In this document: one piece after another, positions 1-5,549 of the stretch
Layout of the letters: each line of letters begins with the position of its first letter
Numbering within the stretch: the first letter of the stretch is position 1
Assembly (NCBI GenBank): GCA_900771035.1
Contig: CAAGML010000138.1
Coordinates: 1 to 7,252 of the forward strand
Source of the DNA: Bacteroidales bacterium
Lineage (GTDB): Bacteria; Bacteroidota; Bacteroidia; Bacteroidales; Paludibacteraceae
DNA: 7,252 nucleotides
Direction of reading: 5' to 3'
The notes under the pieces: generated by a model
Told to the model about the DNA's origin: nothing
Databases searched by the model: none
Seen by the model: only the letters and a program-made list of their open reading frames with translations
Program-made: the position numbers and the translations under genes

Positions 1-54
1 AAAATTCAAAAGCACCAAAAAGTATATTTGTTACATATTTATCTTGTTTTCAAA

Positions 55-78
55 AACGGTGAATTTATAGAACTCACC
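55..78. repeat. Short TATA-centred repeat, copy A
   Basis: These 24 bases recur exactly at 7229-7252, the last bases of the window. From 58 to 78 the sequence is an imperfect palindrome: GGTGA at 58-62 pairs with TCACC at 74-78 around a central TTTATAG-like core. At the other end of the window the same sequence is the right arm of a roughly 94-bp foldback. Positions 2-8 (AAATTCA) match the inner end of that foldback's left arm, so 1-78 may be a second copy of the element cut by the window start. That last point is inference. No gene is seen in positions 1-81. Confidence 0.75.
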
Positions 79-81
79 TAT

Positions 82-165
82 AAGGTATTCCCCTCCTTGG
101 GGAGAGGGCAGGGAGTGAGGAGAATCCAATTCAGTGAATAAACCCACTCAATTTGTTATAGAGCC
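82..165 (+). repeat. 84-bp direct repeat, copy 1
   Basis: This stretch matches 1108-1191 at 77 of 84 positions with no gaps. It opens with a GC-rich interrupted palindrome (CCCCTCC, TT, GGGGAG at 90-104), continues through purine-rich sequence, and ends with a second inverted pair (AATTCAGTG near 128-136 and CACTCAATT near 145-153) and the sequence GTTATAGAGCC. Hairpin-forming intergenic repeats with a CCCTCC...GGAGGG core are common in Bacteroidetes genomes as far as I recall; this could not be searched here. In this copy the palindrome is weaker than in copy 2, because three G positions are A. It lies 11 bases outside the left arm of the 847-bp foldback structure. Confidence 0.85.
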
Positions 166-176
166 TTTGTATTTAC

Positions 177-199
177 CCACACGAAACGTTATAGAACCC
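177..199 (+). repeat. Outer inverted repeat, left arm
   Basis: This arm is the perfect reverse complement of 1001-1023 over 23 bases. Its inner end reads CGTTATAGAACCC. Read on the minus strand it begins GGGTTCTATAACG, which resembles the other TATA-centred ends in the window (78 reading leftwards, 165 reading leftwards, 1191 reading leftwards). A run of seven T follows at 200-206. Confidence 0.9.
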
Positions 200-251
200 T
201 TTTTTTATCCAGATCTGTTAACCAAAATCAGGAAAAGACCGTATAGGAGAA

Positions 252-279
252 TTCTAATTGTAACCGTTTAATTGTAACC
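252..279 (+). repeat. Middle inverted arm, left, with two AATTGTAAC units
   Basis: This arm is the perfect reverse complement of 704-731. Similarity continues outwards with small gaps: CAGGAAAAGAC and GTATAGGAGA at 229-250 match the complement of 732-757. AATTGTAAC occurs at 256-264 and 270-278, 14 bases apart, and the mirror units at 705-713 and 719-727 keep the same spacing. Confidence 0.9.
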
Positions 280-327
280 TACCACCTAACCTCCTGTTTC
301 TCAATACTCACATTTCCCAAATCTGCC

Positions 328-364
328 AAAAATCAATTGTAACTAATTGTAACCAATTGTAACC
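328..364 (+). repeat. Inner inverted arm, left, with three AATTGTAAC units
   Basis: This arm is the perfect reverse complement of 619-655 over 37 bases. It holds AATTGTAAC three times at a strict 10-base period (335-343, 345-353, 355-363), about one helical turn. The 48-base stretches between the inner and middle arms on each side (280-327 and 656-703) also keep about half of their positions when aligned as complements, so this looks like a decayed larger palindrome rather than separate short ones. Confidence 0.9.
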
Positions 365-618
365 GCCCTACTCTCGTAAAATATGCAAAATATCGTAAAT
401 CCAAAAATCGCCTTTCTCAAATTAACAAAAATACCACAAATGTTAACTACACTGAAAAAAGAGCAAGCCCATACGAACCCCTGTCGGAATAATGACCAAG
501 CCGAAATACAGAAAATCCCCGTTTTTTATGTTAAATTTTCGCACCCTGTTTTTTCTCCACACAGTTTTTCTTCCATTTTTCGAGCTCTCTCATGTTTATG
601 TCACAGCAACATTTTCAG

Positions 619-655
619 GGTTACAATTGGTTACAATTAGTTACAATTGATTTTT
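619..655 (-). repeat. Inner inverted arm, right, with three AATTGTAAC units
   Basis: This is the mirror of 328-364. The units, read here as GTTACAATT, are at 620-628, 630-638 and 640-648, again at 10-base period. The loop between the inner arms is 254 bases (365-618). Confidence 0.9.
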
Positions 656-703
656 TGCATTTTTGCAACACTCTGCTATTGTCACTCAGTCATTTAGCCC
701 CTC

Positions 704-731
704 GGTTACAATTAAACGGTTACAATTAGAA
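704..731 (-). repeat. Middle inverted arm, right, with two AATTGTAAC units
   Basis: This is the mirror of 252-279, with units at 705-713 and 719-727. Outward similarity to the left side continues to about 757. The sequence GGTTTCTAAC at 797-806 loosely resembles the 177-199 arm in reverse complement and could be a decayed partner end of the concentric palindrome; this last comparison is weak. Confidence 0.9.
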
Positions 732-1000
732 ATCTCCTATACCCCTGTCTTTTCCTGAATAAAATAAAGGGTCTGAGGGATAGGTTCACTGACCCGGTTT
801 CTAACAACACAAAAGAGCAAGGAAAGAGCAAGCCCTACCGTACCATAAAAAACCGAAAATCGTAAAATTCCACCTCAAACGATTTCAATAATTTCAACCG
901 AAAACTTGAGGGTAGTTTTTCCCCCTGTTTTATCCTTTCCAATCATCCATCTCATCATCTGCCACCTTTTTGTACATTTATATTCGCAAATGCAAAAAAT

Positions 1001-1023
1001 GGGTTCTATAACGTTTCGTGTGG
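1001..1023 (-). repeat. Outer inverted repeat, right arm
   Basis: This is the perfect reverse complement of 177-199. It is followed directly by TAACTTTG (1024-1031), which fits the Bacteroidetes -7 box TAnnTTTG on the plus strand, but no forward gene follows and no -33 box is evident, so I do not call a promoter. Confidence 0.9.
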
Positions 1024-1044
1024 TAACTTTGCATGCAACTCAAA

Positions 1045-1089
1045 GCGCTGTAAGCGCGACATAAATCAGCCCAGGGTGTAAACCCTGGG
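1045..1089. repeat. REP-like double hairpin
   Basis: Two adjacent perfect hairpins are present. The first is GCGCT (1045-1049) with AGCGC (1053-1057) and a 3-base loop. The second is CCCAGGGT (1070-1077) with ACCCTGGG (1082-1089) and a 4-base loop. The arrangement of an AGCGCTG...AGCGCGACAT module followed by CAGCCCAGGG...CCCTGGG resembles an intergenic repeat I have seen in Bacteroidetes genomes, where such elements recur many times; this is from memory and not searched. It sits between the foldback element and copy 2 of the 84-bp repeat. Confidence 0.65.
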
Positions 1090-1107
1090 TAACAGGGCAT
1101 TATCTTG

Positions 1108-1191
1108 AAGGTATTCCCCTCCTTGGGGAGGGGGCAGGGGGTGGGGAGAATCCAATTCAGTGAATATACTCACTCAATTCGTTATAAAGCC
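1108..1191 (+). repeat. 84-bp direct repeat, copy 2
   Basis: This is the partner of 82-165, in the same orientation and differing at seven positions. Here the GC-rich palindrome is better preserved: CCCCTCC, TT, GGGGAGGGG at 1116-1132. A second hairpin is AATTCAGTGA (1154-1163) with TCACTCAATT (1170-1179), nine of ten bases paired. It ends with GTTATAAAGCC. Positions 1192-1249 hold nothing I recognise beyond short CACTGACTCACTC-like sequence. Confidence 0.85.
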
Positions 1192-1249
1192 AAAAAATGT
1201 CTGAATCACCCAAAACGTCAAAAACAATTCACTGACTCACTCATAATAG

Positions 1250-1282
1250 AAAAACCGGAGTTGTCACCAAAGACAACCCCGG
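1250..1282 (-). terminator. Intrinsic terminator of mdh
   Basis: Read on the minus strand, CCGGGGTTGTC (1282-1272) pairs with GACAACTCCGG (1265-1255), forming an 11-bp stem with one G-U pair and a 6-base loop, followed by five U (1254-1250) and then CUAUUAU. It starts 23 bases after the mdh stop codon, so it very likely ends the mdh transcript. The strong stem and the U tract point to minus-strand use. Confidence 0.9.
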
Positions 1283-1305
1283 CATTTCTATATGCTTCAA
1301 GAAAA

Positions 1306-2247
1306 TCAGATAAGCTTCATGTCATGCAGCACGCTGTTAGTCTTGCGTACGGCAGCCTCTGAAGCGGCAAGTTTAGCCTTCTCATCGTCATTCAAAGGAA
1401 GCTCTACTATGCGCTCAATACCGTTTTTGCCAAGGATTACAGGAACACCGATTGTGATGTCCTTCATACCATACTCACCGTCAAGGAATGCTGCACAGGT
1501 AATCATCTTGCCCTGATTCTTAACGATTGACTCTGCAACTGATGCAGCTGCGGCACCTGGAGCCATCCATGCTGATGTGCCAAGAAGGCCTGTCAGTGTA
1601 GCTCCACCAACCATTGTTGACTTAACAACCTCTTCCAGTTTCTCTTCACTCAGGAAATTGCTTACAGGCATACCTTTGTATGTTGCGAAACGTGCCAGAG
1701 GAATCATTGTAGTGTCGCCGTGACCGCCGATTACGATACCTTCAACCTCGTTCTGGTTGCAACCGATTGCCTGTGAGAGGAAATATTTGAAGCGGCTGCT
1801 GTCCAATGCTCCACCCATACCGATGACGCGGTTGCGTGGCAATCCCAGGGTCTTGTATGTCAGATATGCCATAGGATCCATTGGGTTGGCTACGATAACC
1901 AAGATAGCGTTTGGCGAGAATTTCAGGCAGCTGTCAACAACGCTCTTCACGATACCTGCGTTAACACCTATAAGCTCCTCACGGGTCATACCTGGTTTGC
2001 GTGGCATACCGGAAGTGATAATGACAACGTCAGAATCAGCAGTCTTGCTGTAGTCGTTAGTCACACCTGTAACTACAGTGTCAAAGCCCATAAGCTGAGC
2101 TGTCTGCATGATGTCCATTGCTTTACCCTCTGCGACACCTGGTTTGATGTCTATGAGGCATACCTCGTTGGCAACTTCGTTTACTGCCAACACATTAGCA
2201 CAAGTAGCACCTACGTTACCTGCACCTACTACTGTTACTTTACTCAT
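1306..2247 (-). CDS. mdh: Malate dehydrogenase (NAD-dependent, LDH-like type)
   Basis: The 313-residue product should interconvert malate and oxaloacetate with NAD(H) in the cytoplasm, linking the TCA cycle or the fumarate-forming fermentative branch to oxaloacetate. Seen in the sequence: a Rossmann nucleotide motif GAGNVG at 8-13; an acidic residue Asp33 at the end of the second strand, which favours NAD over NADP; a mobile substrate loop MPRKPGMTRE at 81-90 with Arg83 and Arg89; Asn121 in NPMD; a catalytic pair formed by Asp149 and His176 (GGHGD, 174-178); and substrate-binding Arg152. Arg83, where lactate dehydrogenases carry Gln, supports malate over lactate. The length is normal for the family and no residue is missing. 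The start at 2247 gives the Rossmann strand directly, and the leader is AT-rich with no Shine-Dalgarno. The gene is separated from the upstream ABC-F gene by 100 bases containing a promoter-like sequence, and has its own terminator, so it is probably monocistronic. Confidence 0.97.
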   Translation of the reverse strand: MSKVTVVGAGNVGATCANVLAVNEVANEVCLIDIKPGVAEGKAMDIMQTAQLMGFDTVVTGVTNDYSKTADSDVVIITSGMPRKPGMTREELIGVNAGIVKSVVDSCLKFSPNAILVIVANPMDPMAYLTYKTLGLPRNRVIGMGGALDSSRFKYFLSQAIGCNQNEVEGIVIGGHGDTTMIPLARFATYKGMPVSNFLSEEKLEEVVKSTMVGGATLTGLLGTSAWMAPGAAAASVAESIVKNQGKMITCAAFLDGEYGMKDITIGVPVILGKNGIERIVELPLNDDEKAKLAASEAAVRKTNSVLHDMKLI

Positions 2248-2312
2248 AATTATTAGTATTTATGTTAGTTATAGTTTATTCTTTTGTTGACGGCTTCTTG
2301 TGAAACCGACTG

Positions 2313-2344
2313 CAAAGTTACTCATTATTTTTGACTTTGCGAAA
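2313..2344 (-). promoter_or_regulatory. Putative promoter of mdh
   Basis: On the minus strand TAACTTTG (2320-2313) fits the Bacteroidetes -7 consensus TAnnTTTG exactly. A TTTCG sequence (2344-2340), whose last base is 19 bases upstream of that box, is a degenerate match to the -33 TTTG box. Transcription would start near 2306, giving a leader of about 60 bases. The -33 region lies just after the stop codon of the upstream gene. The -7 box is convincing; the -33 box is weak. Confidence 0.6.
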
Positions 2345-2347
2345 CTT

Positions 2348-4126
2348 TTACGACAATTTTTCTGCAATTTCCAGCCACCTCATCTCTTTTTCGTCAATCA
2401 TATCCTTAACATCTTTGTATCTTGCCAATTGCGCATTCATATCCCCTCCTTCAGGGTGTGCCAGAAACTCCTCAATTCCTCTTTTTTCTCTCTCCAACTC
2501 CCCCAATTCCTTCTCCAACATATCATATTCCCTCTGCTCTTTGTAACTCAGTTTCTTCACCTCCGCATGTTTTCTTTCACGTTTCTCCGTTTCGTTCTGA
2601 TGCGAAACAATTTTATCTACATTCTTTTCCCTGCTTTTCTCCGCCATACGGTAATCAGTGTAATTCCCGGGAAAATCCTTTACCTCTCCTCCTCCTTTGA
2701 ACACAAGCAGGTGGTCAACAATCCTGTCCATAAAATAGCGGTCGTGGCTTACCACAATCACGCACCCCTTGAAATTAATCAGATACTCCTCCAGTATGTT
2801 CAGTGTCGTTATGTCAAGGTCATTTGTCGGCTCGTCCAATACCAGAAAATTAGGCTGCATCATCAGCACCATGCAAAGGTTCAGCCTCCGTCTCTCTCCT
2901 CCCGACAGTTTCTCTATGTAATCGTACTGTTTCTCATGAGGAAACAGAAAATGGTTAAGCATTTGTGCAGCAGTTAGTTTCCTCCCTCCTCCCAAATCTA
3001 CGACCTCTGCCACGTTCCTGATTGCGTCAATCACCCTCTCTCCCTCGTTCACCTTCATTCCCGTCTGACTGTAATATGCGAATCTCACCGTCTCTCCTAT
3101 GTCAAATCTTCCGCTGTCAGGCTCAACTTCGCCGACCAGCATCTTCACGAAAGTCGATTTCCCTGTGCCGTTTGCTCCAATAATTCCCATCTTCTCATAG
3201 CGTGAGAAATTGTAGTAGAAGTCCTTCAGCAACACTCTGTCACCGAATGCCTTTGATATATATTGTGCCTCGAAGATTTTCGACCCTATATACGCAGATT
3301 TGACGTTCAGCTGCACGTTGTCCTGTATAATCTGCTCATGCGCACGTTTGTCCAATGCCTCAAATGCCTCAGTCCTGTATCTCGCTTTATGCCCCCTCGC
3401 CTGTGGCATTCTCCTCATCCACTCCAGCTCTTTCCTGTACAGATTACGCATTCTCTCCGTCACAGCGTTGAAATTGCTTATTCTCTCCTCCCTTTTCTCT
3501 AAATAATACGAGTAATTCCCCTTGTAATGAAACAGTTGCTGCTCGCTAATCTCCAATATGTCAGTGCAAACCGAGTCAAGGAAGTATCTGTCGTGCGTGA
3601 CTATGAGTAATGCCATCTTCGACCTCTTCAGCATATCTTCCAACCATTCTATCATCTGCAAGTCCAGATGGTTTGTCGGTTCGTCCAATATCAGTAAATC
3701 AGGCTCCGAAATCAGCACGTTCGCCAATGCTATCCTCTTCTGCTGACCTCCCGACAGTGTCTCAATCTTTTGGTTCAGGTCATGAATGTCAAGTTTTCCG
3801 AGTATCTGCTTTATGTTGACATGGTATTGCTCCGCCGTCTGGTCAATATCTGCGTTCTTAGTATGAAAACATGCCTCCGAAATAGTCGCTCCTGTAGGAA
3901 ATTCCGGCGTCTGGCTTAGGAAAGCCACTCGTGTATCCCTCTGAAAAGTCACGCTTCCTGAGTCTTGCGCCTCACTTCCCGTTATTATCTTCAGCAACGT
4001 ACTCTTCCCCGCACCGTTCTGTGCCACAATGGCATACCTCTCCCCAGTGTCAATGCTGAAACTGACATTCTCAAACAGCAGCCTGTCCCCAAACGATTTC
4101 GATATGTCCTCAACTTGCAGCAGCAT
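2348..4126 (-). CDS. uup: ABC-F family ATPase, Uup-like
   Basis: This 592-residue protein has two ABC ATPase domains and no membrane segments, so it is an ABC-F protein acting on ribosomes (or, for Uup, also on branched DNA) rather than a transporter. Domain 1: Walker A AQNGAGKST at 35-43, signature LSGGQQKR at 124-131, Walker B LLILDEPTNHLD at 144-155, switch His178. Domain 2: Walker A GANGTGKST at 317-325, signature LSGGERRR at 407-414, Walker B FLVLDEPTNDLD at 427-438, His461. The linker at about 195-285 is charged (EWMRRMPQARGHKARYR) as in Uup. The C-terminus (about 495-592) is a Lys/Glu-rich coiled coil beginning near KLSYKEQREYDMLE, the hallmark of the Uup C-terminal domain. The first Walker A has Ala at position 35 where Gly is usual; I recall this in Bacteroidetes homologues and expect no loss of function. 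It starts 4 bases after rseP and is probably cotranscribed with it. An antibiotic-protection role is less likely, given the Uup-type C-terminus. Confidence 0.93.
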   Translation of the reverse strand: MLLQVEDISKSFGDRLLFENVSFSIDTGERYAIVAQNGAGKSTLLKIITGSEAQDSGSVTFQRDTRVAFLSQTPEFPTGATISEACFHTKNADIDQTAEQYHVNIKQILGKLDIHDLNQKIETLSGGQQKRIALANVLISEPDLLILDEPTNHLDLQMIEWLEDMLKRSKMALLIVTHDRYFLDSVCTDILEISEQQLFHYKGNYSYYLEKREERISNFNAVTERMRNLYRKELEWMRRMPQARGHKARYRTEAFEALDKRAHEQIIQDNVQLNVKSAYIGSKIFEAQYISKAFGDRVLLKDFYYNFSRYEKMGIIGANGTGKSTFVKMLVGEVEPDSGRFDIGETVRFAYYSQTGMKVNEGERVIDAIRNVAEVVDLGGGRKLTAAQMLNHFLFPHEKQYDYIEKLSGGERRRLNLCMVLMMQPNFLVLDEPTNDLDITTLNILEEYLINFKGCVIVVSHDRYFMDRIVDHLLVFKGGGEVKDFPGNYTDYRMAEKSREKNVDKIVSHQNETEKRERKHAEVKKLSYKEQREYDMLEKELGELEREKRGIEEFLAHPEGGDMNAQLARYKDVKDMIDEKEMRWLEIAEKLS

Positions 4127-4130
4127 TATC

Positions 4131-5549
4131 TCATCTGCCCATTATTAGCTTGAATATGTCATTGCCGTTAGCATAAATCAGCAGTGCAAGCAGCAGGAAC
4201 ATTCCTATATTCAGAGCGATATTCATGAATTTGTCCGATGGTTTCTTGCCTGTCAACATCTCAATAATGAGCATCAGCAGATACCCTCCGTCCAAAACAG
4301 GTATTGGCAGTATATTCATGAATGCCAATATGATAGATATAAATGCCGTGATGCTCCAGAAACCAATCCACGACCACTCTTCAGGGAAAATCTTTCCTAT
4401 GGCAATGAAACCGCCAACCGATTTTGCACCTGCCTTGGTGAACACTAATCTGAATTGCTTTATGTAGTTTACAAGCGTTTCCCAACCATAAATACATCCT
4501 GCGGGTATGGCTTCTAAGAAGTTGTAATCCACCTCAACAGTCTCAAATCCGTCCAACTTCGGGTTCATTGCAAAACCAATCTTACCTGCCGTATCAGGTG
4601 TCACCTTATTATACTGTGTTTTTCCATTACGTGCAATGGTGAGTGTTATTTCTCTGCCTTTCATCGTGTCAAGCATCGTCACAAAGTCGCTTGCAGCCAC
4701 CACTGGAATGCTGTCAACAGCCATTATGCTGTCGCCTGTCATGAGTCCAGCTTTCTCAGCAGGCGACCCTTTGATTACCTCGCCGACGGTGAAAGGAAAA
4801 CGTATCTGCATAAATGCGGATTCTTGAGCCTCAACAACTTCCTCGCTGAATTTCTTAGGTAGCAACACCCTCTCGTCTGCACCGTTTCTTTCAACTTGCA
4901 CGTCGCACAGACCCTCTATTATTATCCTTTCCGTGACATCTTTTGTCGTCTCTACCTCATGACCGTTGACGCTTCTGATTATATCTCCGTTGACAAATCC
5001 GTATTTAAGTGCCGTGTTGCAGTAGTCATAGCCAAGGTATGCGTTTTTCAAAGGAATGTAACTCTCCCCATTGACAAAGAGCATCATAATGTAAATCACG
5101 ATTGCCCCCACAAAGTTCATCAACACACCGCCCGAGATAATGAGCATTCTCTTCCACGCCTTTTGCGAACGGTATTCCCATGGTTTTGGCTCAGCGTCAA
5201 GTTGGTCGGATTTTGTGGTTTCATCCACCATTCCGTCAATTGCGCAATATCCTCCGAAAGGTATCCAACCTATTCCCCATTCAGTGTTGTCTGGATATTT
5301 TCTCCAGTCGTCATCAGGCAAATCCTCGATTTTCTCTCCTTCTTTCAACTCCTCTATATTCTTCGCAAAAAACGCGAAATGCCATTTCCCGTTGAACCTC
5401 TTAGCCCTCATCAGCGATATTTTGCTGTTGAAGAACATATAGAATTTGTTCACGCGGACGTTGAACATCCTTGCAAACATATAGTGACCAAACTCATGTA
5501 TCACCACCAGTAGCGAAAGTGCTACAATCAATTGTATTACCTGTATCAT
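4131..5549 (-). CDS. rseP: Site-2 intramembrane zinc metalloprotease RseP
   Basis: This 472-residue inner-membrane protease of the M50 (site-2) family would cut transmembrane segments of membrane proteins after a first periplasmic cut; in E. coli the substrate is anti-sigma factor RseA. Seen here: a zinc motif HEFGH at 18-22 inside the first membrane helix; a GWIPFGGY membrane-reentrant motif at 94-101; a second helix near 135-158; two PDZ regions, about 165-235 (GFVNGDIIRSVNGHEV) and 253-325 (GSPAEKAGLMTGDSI); the third zinc ligand Asp420 in the NILPIPVLDGG motif (412-422) within the third helix; and a fourth helix near 447-460. An acidic insert (about 63-92) between the first helix and the GG motif makes it somewhat longer than the E. 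coli protein. The start codon follows the dxr stop with no gap, so translation is probably coupled. All catalytic residues are present. The substrate in this organism is unknown. Confidence 0.95.
   Translation of the reverse strand: MIQVIQLIVALSLLVVIHEFGHYMFARMFNVRVNKFYMFFNSKISLMRAKRFNGKWHFAFFAKNIEELKEGEKIEDLPDDDWRKYPDNTEWGIGWIPFGGYCAIDGMVDETTKSDQLDAEPKPWEYRSQKAWKRMLIISGGVLMNFVGAIVIYIMMLFVNGESYIPLKNAYLGYDYCNTALKYGFVNGDIIRSVNGHEVETTKDVTERIIIEGLCDVQVERNGADERVLLPKKFSEEVVEAQESAFMQIRFPFTVGEVIKGSPAEKAGLMTGDSIMAVDSIPVVAASDFVTMLDTMKGREITLTIARNGKTQYNKVTPDTAGKIGFAMNPKLDGFETVEVDYNFLEAIPAGCIYGWETLVNYIKQFRLVFTKAGAKSVGGFIAIGKIFPEEWSWIGFWSITAFISIILAFMNILPIPVLDGGYLLMLIIEMLTGKKPSDKFMNIALNIGMFLLLALLIYANGNDIFKLIMGR

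Larger units (their letters stand above)
177..1023. mobile_element. Non-coding foldback (MITE-like) element with nested inverted repeats
   Basis: Positions 177-199 and 1001-1023 are perfect 23-bp inverted repeats of each other. Inside are two further arm pairs, 252-279 with 704-731 (28 of 28) and 328-364 with 619-655 (37 of 37), both centred on exactly 491.5, while the outer pair is centred on 600. The longest forward-strand reading frame (383-640, 85 codons) crosses into an inverted arm and resembles no family I know, so I regard the element as non-coding. The 365-618 spacer and the 807-1000 stretch are AT-rich; the only pattern I see in them is AAAGAGCAAG at 458, 812 and 823. No clear target-site duplication flanks the outer arms (GTATTTAC before, TAACTTTG after). 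It may be a transposase-less derivative of an insertion sequence, or several nested insertions. The structure is certain; calling it mobile is inference. Confidence 0.55.

Noticed and set aside
328..364. Possible CRISPR-like array
   Set aside because: Units are only about 10 bases, directly abutting with no unique spacers, and no cas gene is present. Iteron-like repeats fit better.
383..640. 85-codon forward reading frame inside the foldback element
   Set aside because: It runs into the inverted arm at 619-655, has no recognisable family or ribosome-binding context, and its composition follows the AT-rich repeat. It is most likely chance.
1024..1031. Forward promoter box TAACTTTG after the right outer arm
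   Set aside because: It fits the -7 consensus but has no suitable -33 box and no forward gene downstream before the convergent mdh terminator.
169..1031. Target-site duplication around the 847-bp structure
   Set aside because: The eight bases on either side (GTATTTAC and TAACTTTG) do not match, and no shorter convincing duplication is visible at these boundaries.
1105..1362. 85-codon forward reading frame across the 84-bp repeat, the mdh terminator and the end of mdh
   Set aside because: It begins at the edge of a repeat, reads through the terminator stem and is antisense to mdh. It has no sign of a conserved protein.
2300..2977. 225-codon forward reading frame opposite the ABC-F gene
   Set aside because: It is antisense to the well-supported C-terminal half of the ABC-F gene, whose Walker and signature motifs are intact. 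The opposite frame is a by-product of codon composition.
4896..5513. 205-codon forward reading frame opposite rseP
   Set aside because: It is antisense to rseP, which has all zinc-ligand motifs in place. The opposite frame shows no domain.
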